From assembly GCA_022843545.1 (NCBI GenBank), contig JALHNL010000016.1, positions 1-47,590 on the forward strand: DNA of 47,590 bases, in the 5' to 3' direction. Of this stretch, positions 33,346 through 40,939 are shown in pieces (position 1 is the stretch's first letter; every line of letters starts with the position of its first letter). The position numbers and the translations under genes were made by a program. The notes below the pieces were generated by a model that saw only the letters and a program-made list of their open reading frames with translations, did no database searches and was not told the DNA's origin. This stretch comes from Phycisphaerales bacterium (GTDB lineage: Bacteria > Planctomycetota > Phycisphaerae > Phycisphaerales > UBA1924).

Positions 33346-33732
33346 ATGAACAACGCCTGCCGAACCGATTCCGCCTGCACCCCCACCGTCGCAACCGCGC
33401 AGCCCGCGATGAGCTACGAGCCCGCCTTCGACCTGATCGAAACGGAGTCGGCGCTCGTCCTTCGGGCTGACGTCCCGGGCGTGAAGCCCGAGGGCGTGGA
33501 CCTCACGATCGAGCGCGGCGAACTGCGCCTGCTCGCCAAGCCCGCCGCGCGCCACGCCGGCGCCCGCGCCCTGCGCGAGGAATTCGGCGTGGGCGACTAT
33601 CACCTGTCGTTCACTCTTCCGCGCGACGTGGACGCCGCCAACGTGACCGCCGCGCTGAGCGACGGCGTGCTGACTGTGACGCTTCCCAAGCCCGCCGCGT
33701 TGCAGCCGCGGCGGATCGCGGTGACGGGCTAA
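33346..33732 (+). CDS. Small heat-shock protein (Hsp20/alpha-crystallin), second copy
   Basis: A 128-residue Hsp20 protein, diverged from the upstream copy but with the same domain order: LVLRADVPGVK, then TIERGELRLLAK, then YHLSFTLPRDVD, then GVLTVTLPKP. The N-terminal arm is short and contains two Cys residues (positions 4 and 9), lacking in the first copy. Mixed oligomers of the two are possible. It ends by overlapping the stop codon region of the convergent exported CX4CH gene by 4 bp (33729-33732), so termination of the two transcripts must occur within each other's coding sequence. Confidence 0.92.
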   Translation: MNNACRTDSACTPTVATAQPAMSYEPAFDLIETESALVLRADVPGVKPEGVDLTIERGELRLLAKPAARHAGARALREEFGVGDYHLSFTLPRDVDAANVTAALSDGVLTVTLPKPAALQPRRIAVTG

Positions 33733-35114
33733 CGCCCTGAGTCGGGCTGCCTCACCGCGCCCTGGGGCGGGGTGAGCGGGCGGAGCGGCTCGTACCGCAG
33801 CCCGTAATCCGGCCGGGGCTGGATCATCGCCCGCACCCACGCTGCGGCGTTCTTGAACCGTTGCTCGCTCGCCGAGCGAACAACGGGCTTCCACAGGTCA
33901 GCCCCGCCCGGCCCGCGCGGCACGGGCGGGTGCTTGGCGGTGGCGAACTCTCGCGGCAGGCCCATCTGGAGGAAGACGGACTGGTCGGGCTCCTGCCAGT
34001 TGATGAGCGCCCGCCCGTCGGCGGTGCGGTAGTTCTCAAGGATGTAGAAGTTGGTGTACACCGTCGCGTCGCTGCTGGGGCGGTGGGTCGCGAACATCAG
34101 CCTGCCGGCCTCGGTGCCGCCGTGGCACTCGCTGGTGGCGCAACCGCCGAGCAGGAACGGGCGGTGCACCTCGTCGGCAAAGCGTCGCAGCACCTGGGGC
34201 GAGCCGTGAACGCGCACATCGGGGTAGAACTCGCGCGCCCTGAGGCGGAACAGCAGGTCCAGTTGCTGAACGGGCGAAGCACGCAGCACCGCGTCGCGGG
34301 CCTCGCGCGTCGCCGGTGCCAGCGGGTGACCAGCCTTGGCCTCCAGCGCCCGCACCATCACCTCGCGCGGGATGGACACCGTCGGCGAGGCCGTCAGGTC
34401 GATCTCGTAGACCTTGATGAGGTTCACCTGTTCGGGCGAGAGCGTGGGGACGCGCGCGGCCGAAGTCGCCGGCTGCGCCGCCTCCGGCTCCGGCAGATTC
34501 TCGGGCACGGGCTCAGGCTCAGCCTGCCGGCGCAACCCGAGTTGCCGCGACACCTCGCTCAGCAGCGTGCGGGCCCGCACGTGGTCGGGGCTCTTGAGCA
34601 GCACCATGTCCAGCTCGCGTGCGGCGAGTTCCAGTTCGCCCCGCTCCGCCACCCAGGTGATCAGACGAACCAGGCTGTCCAGGTCGTTCTCGGGCACCGC
34701 GGCCTTCAACTTCGCGAACAGCTCCGCCGCCGGAACGACGAAGCGGACGCGCTCGACTTCGGCGGCGGCGAATCGCGTGTCGATCCCGCTGATCCGCAGC
34801 GTGATCGTGCGTCCGTCGTGGGCCATAAGCACGCCCGTGAACCGCCGACCGTCGCGCAGGAACAGCGACGCCTCGGTCGAGCCCAGACGGACATCGGCCG
34901 GCAGCGGGCGGTCGGCTGACTGCTCGGTGGTCTGGTCGCCGCTTGGCGCAACCGCCGGTATGGGAACGGGGTCAGGCTGGGCCGGTGCGCCGGAAGACAC
35001 CGGGCGGGCGGGCGTGCGCGAGGGCTCGAAATCGCCGGGTTCCCACGAGGCGGCCAGGCTCGCGCACGGCGAGCCGCAGGCCAGGATCAGGGCGAGGCAA
35101 TGAGAACGCGGCAT
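33729..35114 (-). CDS. Exported protein with CX4CH haem-like motif and small N-terminal beta domain
   Basis: A 461-residue protein I cannot assign to a named family. It has a short N-terminal export signal; ILAC at residues 10-13 could be a lipobox. A low-complexity Pro/Ala/Gln stretch follows (30-70). A small beta domain (about 76-127) contains GRRFTGVLMAHDGRTITLRI, resembling an Sm-like or barrel fold. Helical segments, possibly TPR-like, occupy 130-195. The C-terminal half has a CATSECHGG motif (C325, C330, H331): a CX4CH spacing rather than CXXCH, followed by conserved-looking aromatic segments, so c-type haem or metal binding is plausible. The start codon lies within a strong hairpin with no ribosome binding site. 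Function unknown. Confidence 0.75.
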   Translation of the reverse strand: MPRSHCLALILACGSPCASLAASWEPGDFEPSRTPARPVSSGAPAQPDPVPIPAVAPSGDQTTEQSADRPLPADVRLGSTEASLFLRDGRRFTGVLMAHDGRTITLRISGIDTRFAAAEVERVRFVVPAAELFAKLKAAVPENDLDSLVRLITWVAERGELELAARELDMVLLKSPDHVRARTLLSEVSRQLGLRRQAEPEPVPENLPEPEAAQPATSAARVPTLSPEQVNLIKVYEIDLTASPTVSIPREVMVRALEAKAGHPLAPATREARDAVLRASPVQQLDLLFRLRAREFYPDVRVHGSPQVLRRFADEVHRPFLLGGCATSECHGGTEAGRLMFATHRPSSDATVYTNFYILENYRTADGRALINWQEPDQSVFLQMGLPREFATAKHPPVPRGPGGADLWKPVVRSASEQRFKNAAAWVRAMIQPRPDYGLRYEPLRPLTPPQGAVRQPDSGR

Positions 35115-35139
35115 GGCCCACAGGGTAGGTCATGCCGCG
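35107..35139 (-). promoter_or_regulatory. 9-bp perfect stem-loop enclosing the start codon of the CX4CH gene
   Basis: CGCGGCATG (35107-35115) and CATGCCGCG (35131-35139) are perfect inverted repeats around a 15-base loop. On the minus-strand transcript the start codon (35114-35112) is in the 3' arm. The hairpin starts 33 bp after the cheY stop, so it may also slow transcription leaving the che operon, though it has no T-run. Confidence 0.45.
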
Positions 35140-35172
35140 GTGTTTCGATGGGCTTCTGGCGGGCTCGCCGGC

Positions 35173-35541
35173 TCAGGCGGCCTTCTTGGTCAGCGTCTCG
35201 TTGATGCGCTGGCTGAGCAGGTCGGGCGTGAAGGGCTTGATCACGTAGTTGTTCACGCCCGCCTTGATCGCCTCGATCACGCGCGACTTCTCGCTCTCGG
35301 TGGTCACCATGATCACCGGGACCGTCTTGTTCTGCGTGCGAAACGTCTTCACGAACGTGAGGCCGTCCATGTTGGGCATGTTCCAGTCGCAGAGGATCAG
35401 GTCCGGCGCGTACGCGTTCACCTTCGAGAGCGCGTCCTGGCCGTCGCACGCTTCCTCCACCTGGGTGTAGCCCAGCTGGGTCAGCACGGACTTCTGGATG
35501 TTCCGCATCGTGCGGCTGTCATCAATGAGCAGGATCTTCAT
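35173..35541 (-). CDS. cheY: CheY-type single-domain response regulator
   Basis: A 122-residue receiver domain with no output domain. The acid pair D7-D8, the phospho-acceptor D52 (LILCDWNMPNMDG), the switch threonine T80/T81 and the lysine K102 (VIKPF) are all present. It is the last gene of the cheW-cheR-cheA-cheX-cheY operon, 34 bp after cheX, so it is most likely phosphorylated by the CheA here and dephosphorylated by the CheX. Whether it binds a flagellar switch or controls another surface motility or regulatory output cannot be told, since no flagellar or pilus gene is in the window. Confidence 0.92.
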   Translation of the reverse strand: MKILLIDDSRTMRNIQKSVLTQLGYTQVEEACDGQDALSKVNAYAPDLILCDWNMPNMDGLTFVKTFRTQNKTVPVIMVTTESEKSRVIEAIKAGVNNYVIKPFTPDLLSQRINETLTKKAA

Positions 35542-35575
35542 CGGATGATCTCCGTCTTGGAGGGGGCGCTGAGGT

Positions 35576-36058
35576 TCAGGCGTTGGCCGCGGCGACCGGA
35601 GCCTGCGCGATCGCGATCTCGATCACGAGGTCGCCGCAGTCGGTGGAACAGGGGATGGCGATGCACGGGACGTCCTTGGGACGGGCCACCACGTGCTGGG
35701 GACCGATCACCACCGAGGGGCAGGAGATGGTGACCTTCTTCTTGCCCTGGAACATGCCCTTGGCCGAGCCGCTGAGCATGTTCGTGAGCTCGCCGATGGC
35801 GTCGGCGAAGTCGGGGCTGCTGGTGTCGAACTCCTGGCCCGCGAACAGCGCGACCAGCCGCTGCGCCGAGGCCTTGGGGAAGGAGAGCACCACCGAACCC
35901 ACCACGTCGCCCGACATCCCGATGATGCCCGAGACGTCGTACGTCGCGGTCGGCGCGCTGCGGATCTGCGGTTCGCCCACCGTGACCTGCACCTGCATCA
36001 TGGTGGCGAAGACGTGCTGGATCGAGGCGATGAACGGCGTGATGAAAGCGGGGTCCAT
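35576..36058 (-). CDS. cheX: CheX-type CheY-P phosphatase
   Basis: A 160-residue protein of the CheC/CheX/FliY phosphatase superfamily. It has a single active-site signature, E90-x-x-N93 in DAIGELTNMLSGSAK, whereas CheC carries two, so the CheX assignment is preferred. The alpha/beta pattern with VSGIIGMSGDVVGSVVLSF at the front and PCSTDCGDLVIEIAI at the end agrees. CheX removes phosphate from CheY and replaces CheZ in many bacteria. Its position between cheA and cheY matches this job. Spacing to cheA is 32 bp. Confidence 0.85.
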   Translation of the reverse strand: MDPAFITPFIASIQHVFATMMQVQVTVGEPQIRSAPTATYDVSGIIGMSGDVVGSVVLSFPKASAQRLVALFAGQEFDTSSPDFADAIGELTNMLSGSAKGMFQGKKKVTISCPSVVIGPQHVVARPKDVPCIAIPCSTDCGDLVIEIAIAQAPVAAANA

Positions 36059-36090
36059 GAACGGGCTCCTCCCGGAGGTGTGCGATTGAC

Positions 36091-38388
36091 TCAGGCGCGG
36101 GCGCGGCTTTGGGCGATCGAGAACAAACGAGGGACATCCACGATGAGCGAGACACCCCCGTCCTCGCGGACGGTGGCCCCGCTCACCGGTCCTCCCTTAT
36201 CGACCGATTCGTCGAGCGGTTTGATGACGACTTCCTGCTGACCGATCAGGCTGGTCACCAGCAGCCCCACCCGCTGATCCTGCTGATGCAAGACCACCGC
36301 GAAGGGGGCATCCGCCTTCATGCCCTCGGGTTGGGCGAACAGCTCCCCGCCCGAAAGCAGCGGCAGAACCGTGTCGCGCAGCCGCATCACCGCGGCCTGG
36401 CGGATGCTCGAGCGCTGCTCGGGCGTGGGCCGGACGATCTCGAGGATGCTCCCCAGCGGGATGGCGTAGGTCTCGGGGCCGATGCCGACCATCATCGCCG
36501 ACAGGATCGCCACCGTGAGCGGGATCGTGATCGTGATGGTCGTGCCCTGGCCGTGAACGCTGGTCAGGTCAATCGTGCCCTTGACCTTTTCGATGTTCGC
36601 GCGGACCACATCCATGCCGACGCCGCGCCCCGACACGTCGCTGATCTGCTCGGCCGTCGAGAACCCCGCGGCGAAGATGATCCGCTGGATCTCCTTCTCG
36701 CTCATGGTGGCGATCTGGGCCTCGGTGTACAGCCCCTTCTCGATGGCCTTGCGGGCGATGCGGTCCTTGTCGATGCCCCGCCCGTCATCCTGGATCACGA
36801 TCTGGACGTGGCTGCCCTTGTGCGACGCGGACAGGCGGATCGTGCCCATCTCGGGCTTGCCCGCGGCCTGGCGCTGCTCGGGCGGCTCGATCCCGTGGTC
36901 CGCGCTGTTGCGCATGAGGTGCACCAGCGGATCACCCAGTTCCTCGATCACCGACTTGTCGACTTCCGTCTCGCCGCCCTCGATCACCAGGTTGATCTGC
37001 TTGTTCAGCTTGCGGGCCAGGTCGCGGATCAGCCGCGGATACTTGCCGAAGAGCTTGTCCAGCGGCTGCATGCGCGTCCGCATCACGGCGAGCTGCAGGT
37101 CGCTGGTCACGCGGTCCAGCCCGCCCGAGGCCGTGGTGATGTGCTCACGGAACTCCTGCGTTCCCAGCTGCTGCTGGCCGATCTGCCGCGTGAGCGCCGA
37201 AAGCCGGTTCTTCTGCAGCACCAGTTCTCCGACCAGATTCAGCAGCGTTTCCAGCCGCGTCACTTCCACACGGATCGTGTGGTCCGCACCCGCAGCCGGA
37301 TGGGCTTCGCTCTTCTCGGCGCTCTTGCCCGGGCTCATCGCTGCGGGCGCGGCCGACGGGGAGGGCGCAGGCGAGGGGGACGCGCTGGTCGTCTGCTCAC
37401 CCGCCGGGATTGACTCCGGCGCGGGGGTGCCCATCGCGGCAGTCTCAGCCAGCAGCGCGTGGAACGCCTCGGTGAACCGCTCCAGCGGGTGATTCAGCGT
37501 GGTCTTCGCGGCCAGGGCCTTGGACTGCTGCTTCAGCGCTTCCACCGCCGACATGGCGGGGCTCAGCGCTCGGGCCATGGTCCGCTCGGGCAACTTGGGC
37601 GCCGCCTCGGCCAGATCGTCAAGCAGCGTGGCGATCTTGCCCATGGGCTCGCAGTCGAAGAACTCGGCCGAGCGCTTGAGCGCCTCGGTGAGGTCGGCCA
37701 AGGCCTCAGCCGCCGATTGCCTCTGAGCCGCCTCGCCCAGTCGAGCCACCTGCTGCTCAACCTGGCGCAGGCTGTCATCCAGATCGCTGACCAGGAACTC
37801 CAGAAGGTCCATCTTGGACGAGGGCAGCTTCAGCGGCGCGGGCGCCGGCGAGCCCAGGTCAAAGGGCGAGCCGGTTGCGGGGGCTGCGGGGCTCGCCGCC
37901 GCAGGCTGAGCCGGGACGGAGGGCGCTTTCGCCGCCGGCGCATCCGCTGCGGTCTTCGACTCCGCGGCGGCCGACCGAACGGGCACCTGGACGGAGGGGG
38001 CGGGCTTCCCCTCCCCGATGGCGGCCAGCGCCAGCACGAGGTTCTCATCCGGCGCGGTCAGGTCGCGTGCCGCCCGTAGGTCGTCGAACTGCGTCTTGAT
38101 CACGTCAACCGCCTGAAGCAGCAGGTCCATCTCGCCCCGGCCCACGACCACCACGCGGTTGCGGGCAGCGTTGAGCGCGCTCTCGGCGGCGTGCGCGATC
38201 TTGACCAGGTTGGTCAGCGCCATGAACGACGCGCTGCCCTTGATCGTGTGCAGGGCGCGGAAGATCTTGTTGAGCAGCTCCGGGTCCTCGGGCGAGCCCT
38301 CGAGCGTGACCAGATCCACGTCGAGCTGATCGAGCAGTTCGCCCGATTCGGTGAGGAAGTCCTGCAGCAGTTCGGGGTCCAGTTGCAT
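36091..38388 (-). CDS. cheA: Chemotaxis histidine kinase CheA
   Basis: A 765-residue hybrid-domain sensor kinase that takes input through receptors and CheW and phosphorylates CheY. The N-terminal HPt domain holds the phosphorylated His47 (RALHTIKGSASF). A long Ala/Pro/Ser-rich linker interrupted by a second helical region (about 190-300) is unusual and may include a degenerate HPt- or P2-like domain. The dimerisation helices (VEVTRLETLLNLVGELVLQKN), the ATP site (N box HLMRNSADHGIE, G1 QDDGRGID, G2 SGRGVGMDVV) and the C-terminal CheW-like regulatory domain follow in order. No receiver domain is fused. Start codon 19 bp after the cheR stop. Confidence 0.95.
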   Translation of the reverse strand: MQLDPELLQDFLTESGELLDQLDVDLVTLEGSPEDPELLNKIFRALHTIKGSASFMALTNLVKIAHAAESALNAARNRVVVVGRGEMDLLLQAVDVIKTQFDDLRAARDLTAPDENLVLALAAIGEGKPAPSVQVPVRSAAAESKTAADAPAAKAPSVPAQPAAASPAAPATGSPFDLGSPAPAPLKLPSSKMDLLEFLVSDLDDSLRQVEQQVARLGEAAQRQSAAEALADLTEALKRSAEFFDCEPMGKIATLLDDLAEAAPKLPERTMARALSPAMSAVEALKQQSKALAAKTTLNHPLERFTEAFHALLAETAAMGTPAPESIPAGEQTTSASPSPAPSPSAAPAAMSPGKSAEKSEAHPAAGADHTIRVEVTRLETLLNLVGELVLQKNRLSALTRQIGQQQLGTQEFREHITTASGGLDRVTSDLQLAVMRTRMQPLDKLFGKYPRLIRDLARKLNKQINLVIEGGETEVDKSVIEELGDPLVHLMRNSADHGIEPPEQRQAAGKPEMGTIRLSASHKGSHVQIVIQDDGRGIDKDRIARKAIEKGLYTEAQIATMSEKEIQRIIFAAGFSTAEQISDVSGRGVGMDVVRANIEKVKGTIDLTSVHGQGTTITITIPLTVAILSAMMVGIGPETYAIPLGSILEIVRPTPEQRSSIRQAAVMRLRDTVLPLLSGGELFAQPEGMKADAPFAVVLHQQDQRVGLLVTSLIGQQEVVIKPLDESVDKGGPVSGATVREDGGVSLIVDVPRLFSIAQSRARA

Positions 38389-38407
38389 GTGCGCTCCGCG
38401 TTTGGGC

Positions 38408-39286
38408 TCAGGCCGCCTTGGTCATCCACTGCTTGCAGCCCTGCTTCGCGTAGCAGAAGCCCTGGGGCGTGGGCATCTGCTCGAACGGCACCTTCAGCGT
38501 TCGCAGCGATTCGGAGTGCCCGATGAACAGCACCCCGTCGTTCTCGAGCTGATCGTGGAACGTCTGCACCACCTGCTCACGCATCGCGTCGTCGAAGTAG
38601 ATCATCACGTTGCGGCAGAAGATCACGTCCCACTTGCCGAAGCGCTTGGCGGCCAGGCGGTCCTTGAGGTTGTGAACCTCGAAGTGCACCATCTGCTTCA
38701 CCTGCGGGTCCACGTTCCAGTACGGACCATCCTGCTTGAAGTAGCGAGACTTGACCATCGGCGACGTCGTGCGCATGGAGTAGTCGGTGTACCGACCCTC
38801 CATCGCCGACGTCAGCACCTTCTCGCTGATGTCGGTGCCCAGGATCTCCACGCGCCAGTCCATCAGGCGCAGGCCCAGACAGCGGTGCACCATCATCGCC
38901 AGCGAGTACGGCTCCTCGCCGCTGCTGCAGGCCGCCGACCACAGCCGCAGGCGCTTGGTCGCGGCGCGGGCCTCGATGATCCGGGGCAGCACCTGCTTCT
39001 CGAAGACATCAAGCTGGGGCTCGTTGCGGAAGAACGAGGTCTCGTTGATCGTGATCTTGTTGAACATCTCCTGGAACTCGTCGTCCTTGTACGGTCCCAT
39101 GGTCAGGAAGGAGATGTACTGGTCGTAGTCCTCGATCTCGAGCTCCTGCAGGCGACGCCCCAGGCGCGACTCGAGCACGTACTTCTTGTTGTCGGGGAAG
39201 TGGATGCCGCTGCGGTCGTAGATGATCTTGCGCAGGCGGTCAAACTGCGCCGCGCTCATCACGGGGTCGGTAGAGGTCTCGCTCAT
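38408..39286 (-). CDS. cheR: Chemoreceptor glutamate methyltransferase CheR
   Basis: Methylates glutamates on chemoreceptors with S-adenosylmethionine for adaptation. The short all-alpha N-terminal domain (about 10-80, with RSGIHFPDNKKYVLESRLGR) precedes the SAM-binding domain, whose motif I is WSAACSSGEEPYSLAM. CRNVMIYFDDA and FIGHSESL are the late CheR signatures. 292 residues is standard, and no TPR tail is attached. The matching methylesterase CheB is absent from the operon, so demethylation must be supplied elsewhere. ATG at 39286; cheW ends 54 bp upstream of it on the same strand. Confidence 0.94.
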   Translation of the reverse strand: MSETSTDPVMSAAQFDRLRKIIYDRSGIHFPDNKKYVLESRLGRRLQELEIEDYDQYISFLTMGPYKDDEFQEMFNKITINETSFFRNEPQLDVFEKQVLPRIIEARAATKRLRLWSAACSSGEEPYSLAMMVHRCLGLRLMDWRVEILGTDISEKVLTSAMEGRYTDYSMRTTSPMVKSRYFKQDGPYWNVDPQVKQMVHFEVHNLKDRLAAKRFGKWDVIFCRNVMIYFDDAMREQVVQTFHDQLENDGVLFIGHSESLRTLKVPFEQMPTPQGFCYAKQGCKQWMTKAA

Positions 39287-39340
39287 GTCCGGCTCGCCTT
39301 TCGTGTCTGAGGATGGAAGCGGTCTGGTGTAGTGATCGGC

Positions 39341-39862
39341 TTACTGAGCGGCGGTCATCGCGCCCACCGAGCCGGAATCGAACAACTTGGGCAAGTCCAG
39401 CAGGATCAGCAGCCGGTCCTCCAGCTTGCCCACCCCCGCGATGAAGTCACTGTCCACCGAGCACACCATCGACGGCGCGGGCTCCACGATCGTGCTGCTG
39501 ATCCGCAGCACCTCGCTCACCCGGTCCACGATGAACCCAAGCACCTTGTTGTGAACCTCGACCACGATGATCCGCGAGTGCTCGTTCCGCTCCGTCGCCG
39601 CCAGCCCGAACCGCTTGCGAAGGTCCACCACCGGGATGATCTTCCCGCGGAGGTTGATCACACCCTCCACTTCCGGCGGGCTCTGCGGAACGCGCGTCAG
39701 CGCCATCATCCGGTTGATCTCCTGCACCGCCAGGATGTCAACCGCGAACTCCTCGCTGCCCAGCCCGAACGTGACGAGCTGCAGCTGCTGACCCCCTACC
39801 GACTGCGACTGGTTCGAAGTGGCGGACTTGGACGGACCGGTGACGGCGGAAGCGCTGGGCAT
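39341..39862 (-). CDS. cheW: Chemotaxis coupling protein CheW
   Basis: A 173-residue adaptor that links chemoreceptors to CheA. It consists of one CheW domain from about residue 24 (QLVTFGLGSEEFAVDILAVQEI) through GVINLRGKIIPVVDLRKRFG and VHNKVLGFIVDRVSEV to the C-terminal LLILLDL block. A short Ser/Gln-rich leader precedes it. The ATG at 39862, with AAGGA upstream, is chosen over a longer frame. First gene of the operon; the 117-bp gap ahead of it holds two small hairpins, CCCCGG/CCGGGG at 39885-39901 and GGGG/CCCC at 39940-39950. Those could serve as the leader of this operon or the end of the preceding one. Confidence 0.92.
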   Translation of the reverse strand: MPSASAVTGPSKSATSNQSQSVGGQQLQLVTFGLGSEEFAVDILAVQEINRMMALTRVPQSPPEVEGVINLRGKIIPVVDLRKRFGLAATERNEHSRIIVVEVHNKVLGFIVDRVSEVLRISSTIVEPAPSMVCSVDSDFIAGVGKLEDRLLILLDLPKLFDSGSVGAMTAAQ

Positions 39863-39979
39863 GGGTGATTCCTTTGCGTCGATACCCCGGAACAACCGGG
39901 GGCCGCTTCGAAATCGACACGACATGACGCCCGCTTGATGGGGACTCCCCTGGTATCGTCCGAGAACCCTTTTCGCCGC

Positions 39980-40939
39980 TTACCGTGGCCCGTCCGCCAC
40001 CCAAGCCCCCCCCCGGAACAGGCAGCGCGTGGCGTCAATGCCGTACCACGCGGGCAGTTCTTCAGGGTCCGGATCGCGGAGCGGTTCGCCACCGTCAGAC
40101 AACGCCTGCGCCGACCAGAGCCGGTGAATGCCGCGCAGCAGCGCCGCCTCCATCGCGATCTGCGTCAGGAACTCCGCTTGCGTGAAGCGCTGCCCCGGCA
40201 GACCCTCGCATGTGGGACACAGCATCACCTTGGCGGGCTCGCCCGCTCGCGGCACGCGGTTCACCGTGCGCCGGTTCTTGCAGTCGGAACAGAACGGGTA
40301 CGACTCGGCCCGCTGGCGGATCTCCGACGCGATGCCCAGGCTCCCGCGATCTTCCAGCACCCGCGCGTAATGGTCGAGCGCGCTCGACACCGCCGGCCTC
40401 TTCAAGAGCGAAGCCGCCCTCCGCCCCTCTCCCCCGCGCACCAGCGCAATAGCCATCGACAGCTGATACCCCGTCGTCGCGTCCACGATCGGCGCGGGCT
40501 CGGGCGGGGGCACCAGCACGCCGCCGGGGACGCGGTCCGACTCGATCACCGCGCTCACCGCCGCCAGCCAGCGCCGTTCGCCGGGGCGGGGCGTCAGCGC
40601 GATCAGGCCCAGGCACGCGCTCTGCCCGAGCGTGCCGTCACCCCGCGGCGGGCGGTCGAGCACGAAGGCCAGCACGTACAGCCGCCGTGCGAGCGTCCGT
40701 GCATCGCGATTGCCCACCGCCGCGACCTCCTCCGCCAGGTCGAAGTACGCCTGCGGGTTCGCCGGGCTCAGGGCCTCCAGCCGCTTGGACAGGTCGGGCA
40801 CGGTGATCGCGGAATAGTCCTCGGCCTGCGCCGCTTGAACCACCGGTGCCGGCGCCGGCGCGGCAGCGCCGGCCCCGCCCGCGGGCTGCCTCTGGGCCGC
40901 GGCCAGCATCATCGAGATGACCATCACCGCTGTGCTCAC
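39980..40939 (-). CDS. Uncharacterised exported protein with CX2C-CX2C zinc ribbon
   Basis: Not recognised. A 319-residue protein starting from a GTG whose last bases overlap the upstream stop as GTGA. It begins with a hydrophobic signal-like stretch (residues 3-15), then a low-complexity Ala/Pro/Gly linker. A helical, possibly TPR-like region follows (about 42-210), and then C217-x-x-C220 with C241-x-x-C244, which look like a rubredoxin/zinc-ribbon knuckle pair. The last 70 residues are helical and end in GGAWVADGPR. It is the final gene of the ExbB/ExbD operon, so it may be a lineage-specific part of that envelope system. A zinc ribbon on an exported protein is uncommon; the signal could instead be a membrane anchor. 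Confidence 0.65.
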   Translation of the reverse strand: MSTAVMVISMMLAAAQRQPAGGAGAAAPAPAPVVQAAQAEDYSAITVPDLSKRLEALSPANPQAYFDLAEEVAAVGNRDARTLARRLYVLAFVLDRPPRGDGTLGQSACLGLIALTPRPGERRWLAAVSAVIESDRVPGGVLVPPPEPAPIVDATTGYQLSMAIALVRGGEGRRAASLLKRPAVSSALDHYARVLEDRGSLGIASEIRQRAESYPFCSDCKNRRTVNRVPRAGEPAKVMLCPTCEGLPGQRFTQAEFLTQIAMEAALLRGIHRLWSAQALSDGGEPLRDPDPEELPAWYGIDATRCLFRGGAWVADGPR

